Assembly: GCF_026343945.1 (NCBI RefSeq) | Contig: NZ_JAPKNJ010000001.1 | Coordinates: 1 to 64,000 of the forward strand | DNA length: 64,000 bases | From: Kaistia algarum | GTDB taxonomy: Bacteria; Pseudomonadota; Alphaproteobacteria; Rhizobiales; Kaistiaceae | Reading direction: 5' to 3' | In this document: positions 63,961 to 64,000 of the stretch, piece after piece | How the letters are laid out: each line of letters opens with the position of its first letter | How positions within the stretch are numbered: the stretch's first letter is position 1 | Notes under the pieces: model-generated | What the model was told of the DNA's origin: nothing | Databases searched by the model: none | Seen by the model: the letters and a program-made list of their open reading frames with translations, nothing else | Position numbers and translations under genes: made by a program

Positions 63961-64000
63961 ATGAGCCTCTGCGTCGCCGCCCTCTATCAGTTTGCCGCCC
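63961..64000 (+). CDS. N-terminus of a probable rhodanese-type tRNA hydroxylase (TrhO), cut by the right edge
   Basis: Only 13 codons are present, MSLCVAALYQFAA. The VAALYxF start is typical of TrhO (UPF0176) proteins, which hydroxylate uridine 34 of tRNA. The rest lies outside the window. Confidence 0.5.
   Translation, partial: MSLCVAALYQFAA

Noticed and set aside
1..64000. CRISPR array, prophage or insertion sequence
   Set aside because: No regularly spaced repeats, Cas genes, phage structural genes, transposase or integrase could be found on either strand.

Overview
The window is about 64 kb of high-GC, gene-dense bacterial chromosome from an alphaproteobacterium, most likely of the order Hyphomicrobiales (Rhizobiales). 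The support is the run aspS, rnd, ppx, ppk, hdaA-like, AI-2E permease, purM, purN, the SDR-uvrC pair, a Zur-type operator of rhizobial form, a Tim44-like membrane protein, and an initiator tRNA with the A29:U41 anticodon-stem pair described for rhizobia. The genus cannot be fixed from the sequence. No CRISPR array, rRNA operon, integrase or insertion sequence was found.

Layout. 1-13 kb is a catabolic cluster: a gamma-glutamyltransferase-family enzyme, a complete five-gene peptide-type ABC importer, a MarR regulator, an ABM-domain protein, a zeta-class GST/isomerase, a PhzS-like flavin hydroxylase, an atypical SDR and a D-amino-acid-dehydrogenase-like flavoprotein. An 11-base word, GTATACTGACG, occurs upstream of three of its transcription units and is probably the MarR operator. 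13-27 kb is core: tRNA-fMet, aspS, a Tat-exported FAD oxidase, a Popeye-like membrane cyclic-nucleotide-binding protein, rnd, polyphosphate metabolism (ppx, ppk), hdaA-like, and purMN. 26.7-30 kb has a very AT-rich orphan gene, an SDR and a molybdopterin oxidoreductase.

30.0-34.2 kb is a compact lower-GC island: a GHKL-type ATPase gene coupled to a Rossmann/methyltransferase-like gene, divergent from a C5-cytosine methyltransferase and a Vsr endonuclease. It looks like a restriction/defence locus with a non-classical effector and is the best candidate for a little-described system here.

34-52 kb is mostly housekeeping and stress metabolism: a DsbA-like protein, a diguanylate cyclase, rlmJ, a TetR-controlled SDR and aldo/keto reductase, glutathionyl-hydroquinone reductase, RNase T2, a GST, an inositol-phosphatase-family enzyme, an outer-membrane barrel, a pteridine-reductase-like SDR, uvrC, a Zur-controlled COG0523 GTPase, a HEPN/MNT toxin-antitoxin pair and an acetamidase. 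52.1-55.4 kb is a second accessory stretch with a tRNA-like gene of odd anticodon, an SH3/transmembrane protein, an Imm26-like orphan and a decayed gene. 55.4-64 kb holds two small secreted proteins, a HerA-like ATPase, a TsdA-like dihaem cytochrome, a HAD hydrolase, cspA, a ParD-like/methionine-aminopeptidase pair under a palindrome, rpsU with a TTG start, a Tim44-like protein, and the first codons of a probable trhO at the right edge.
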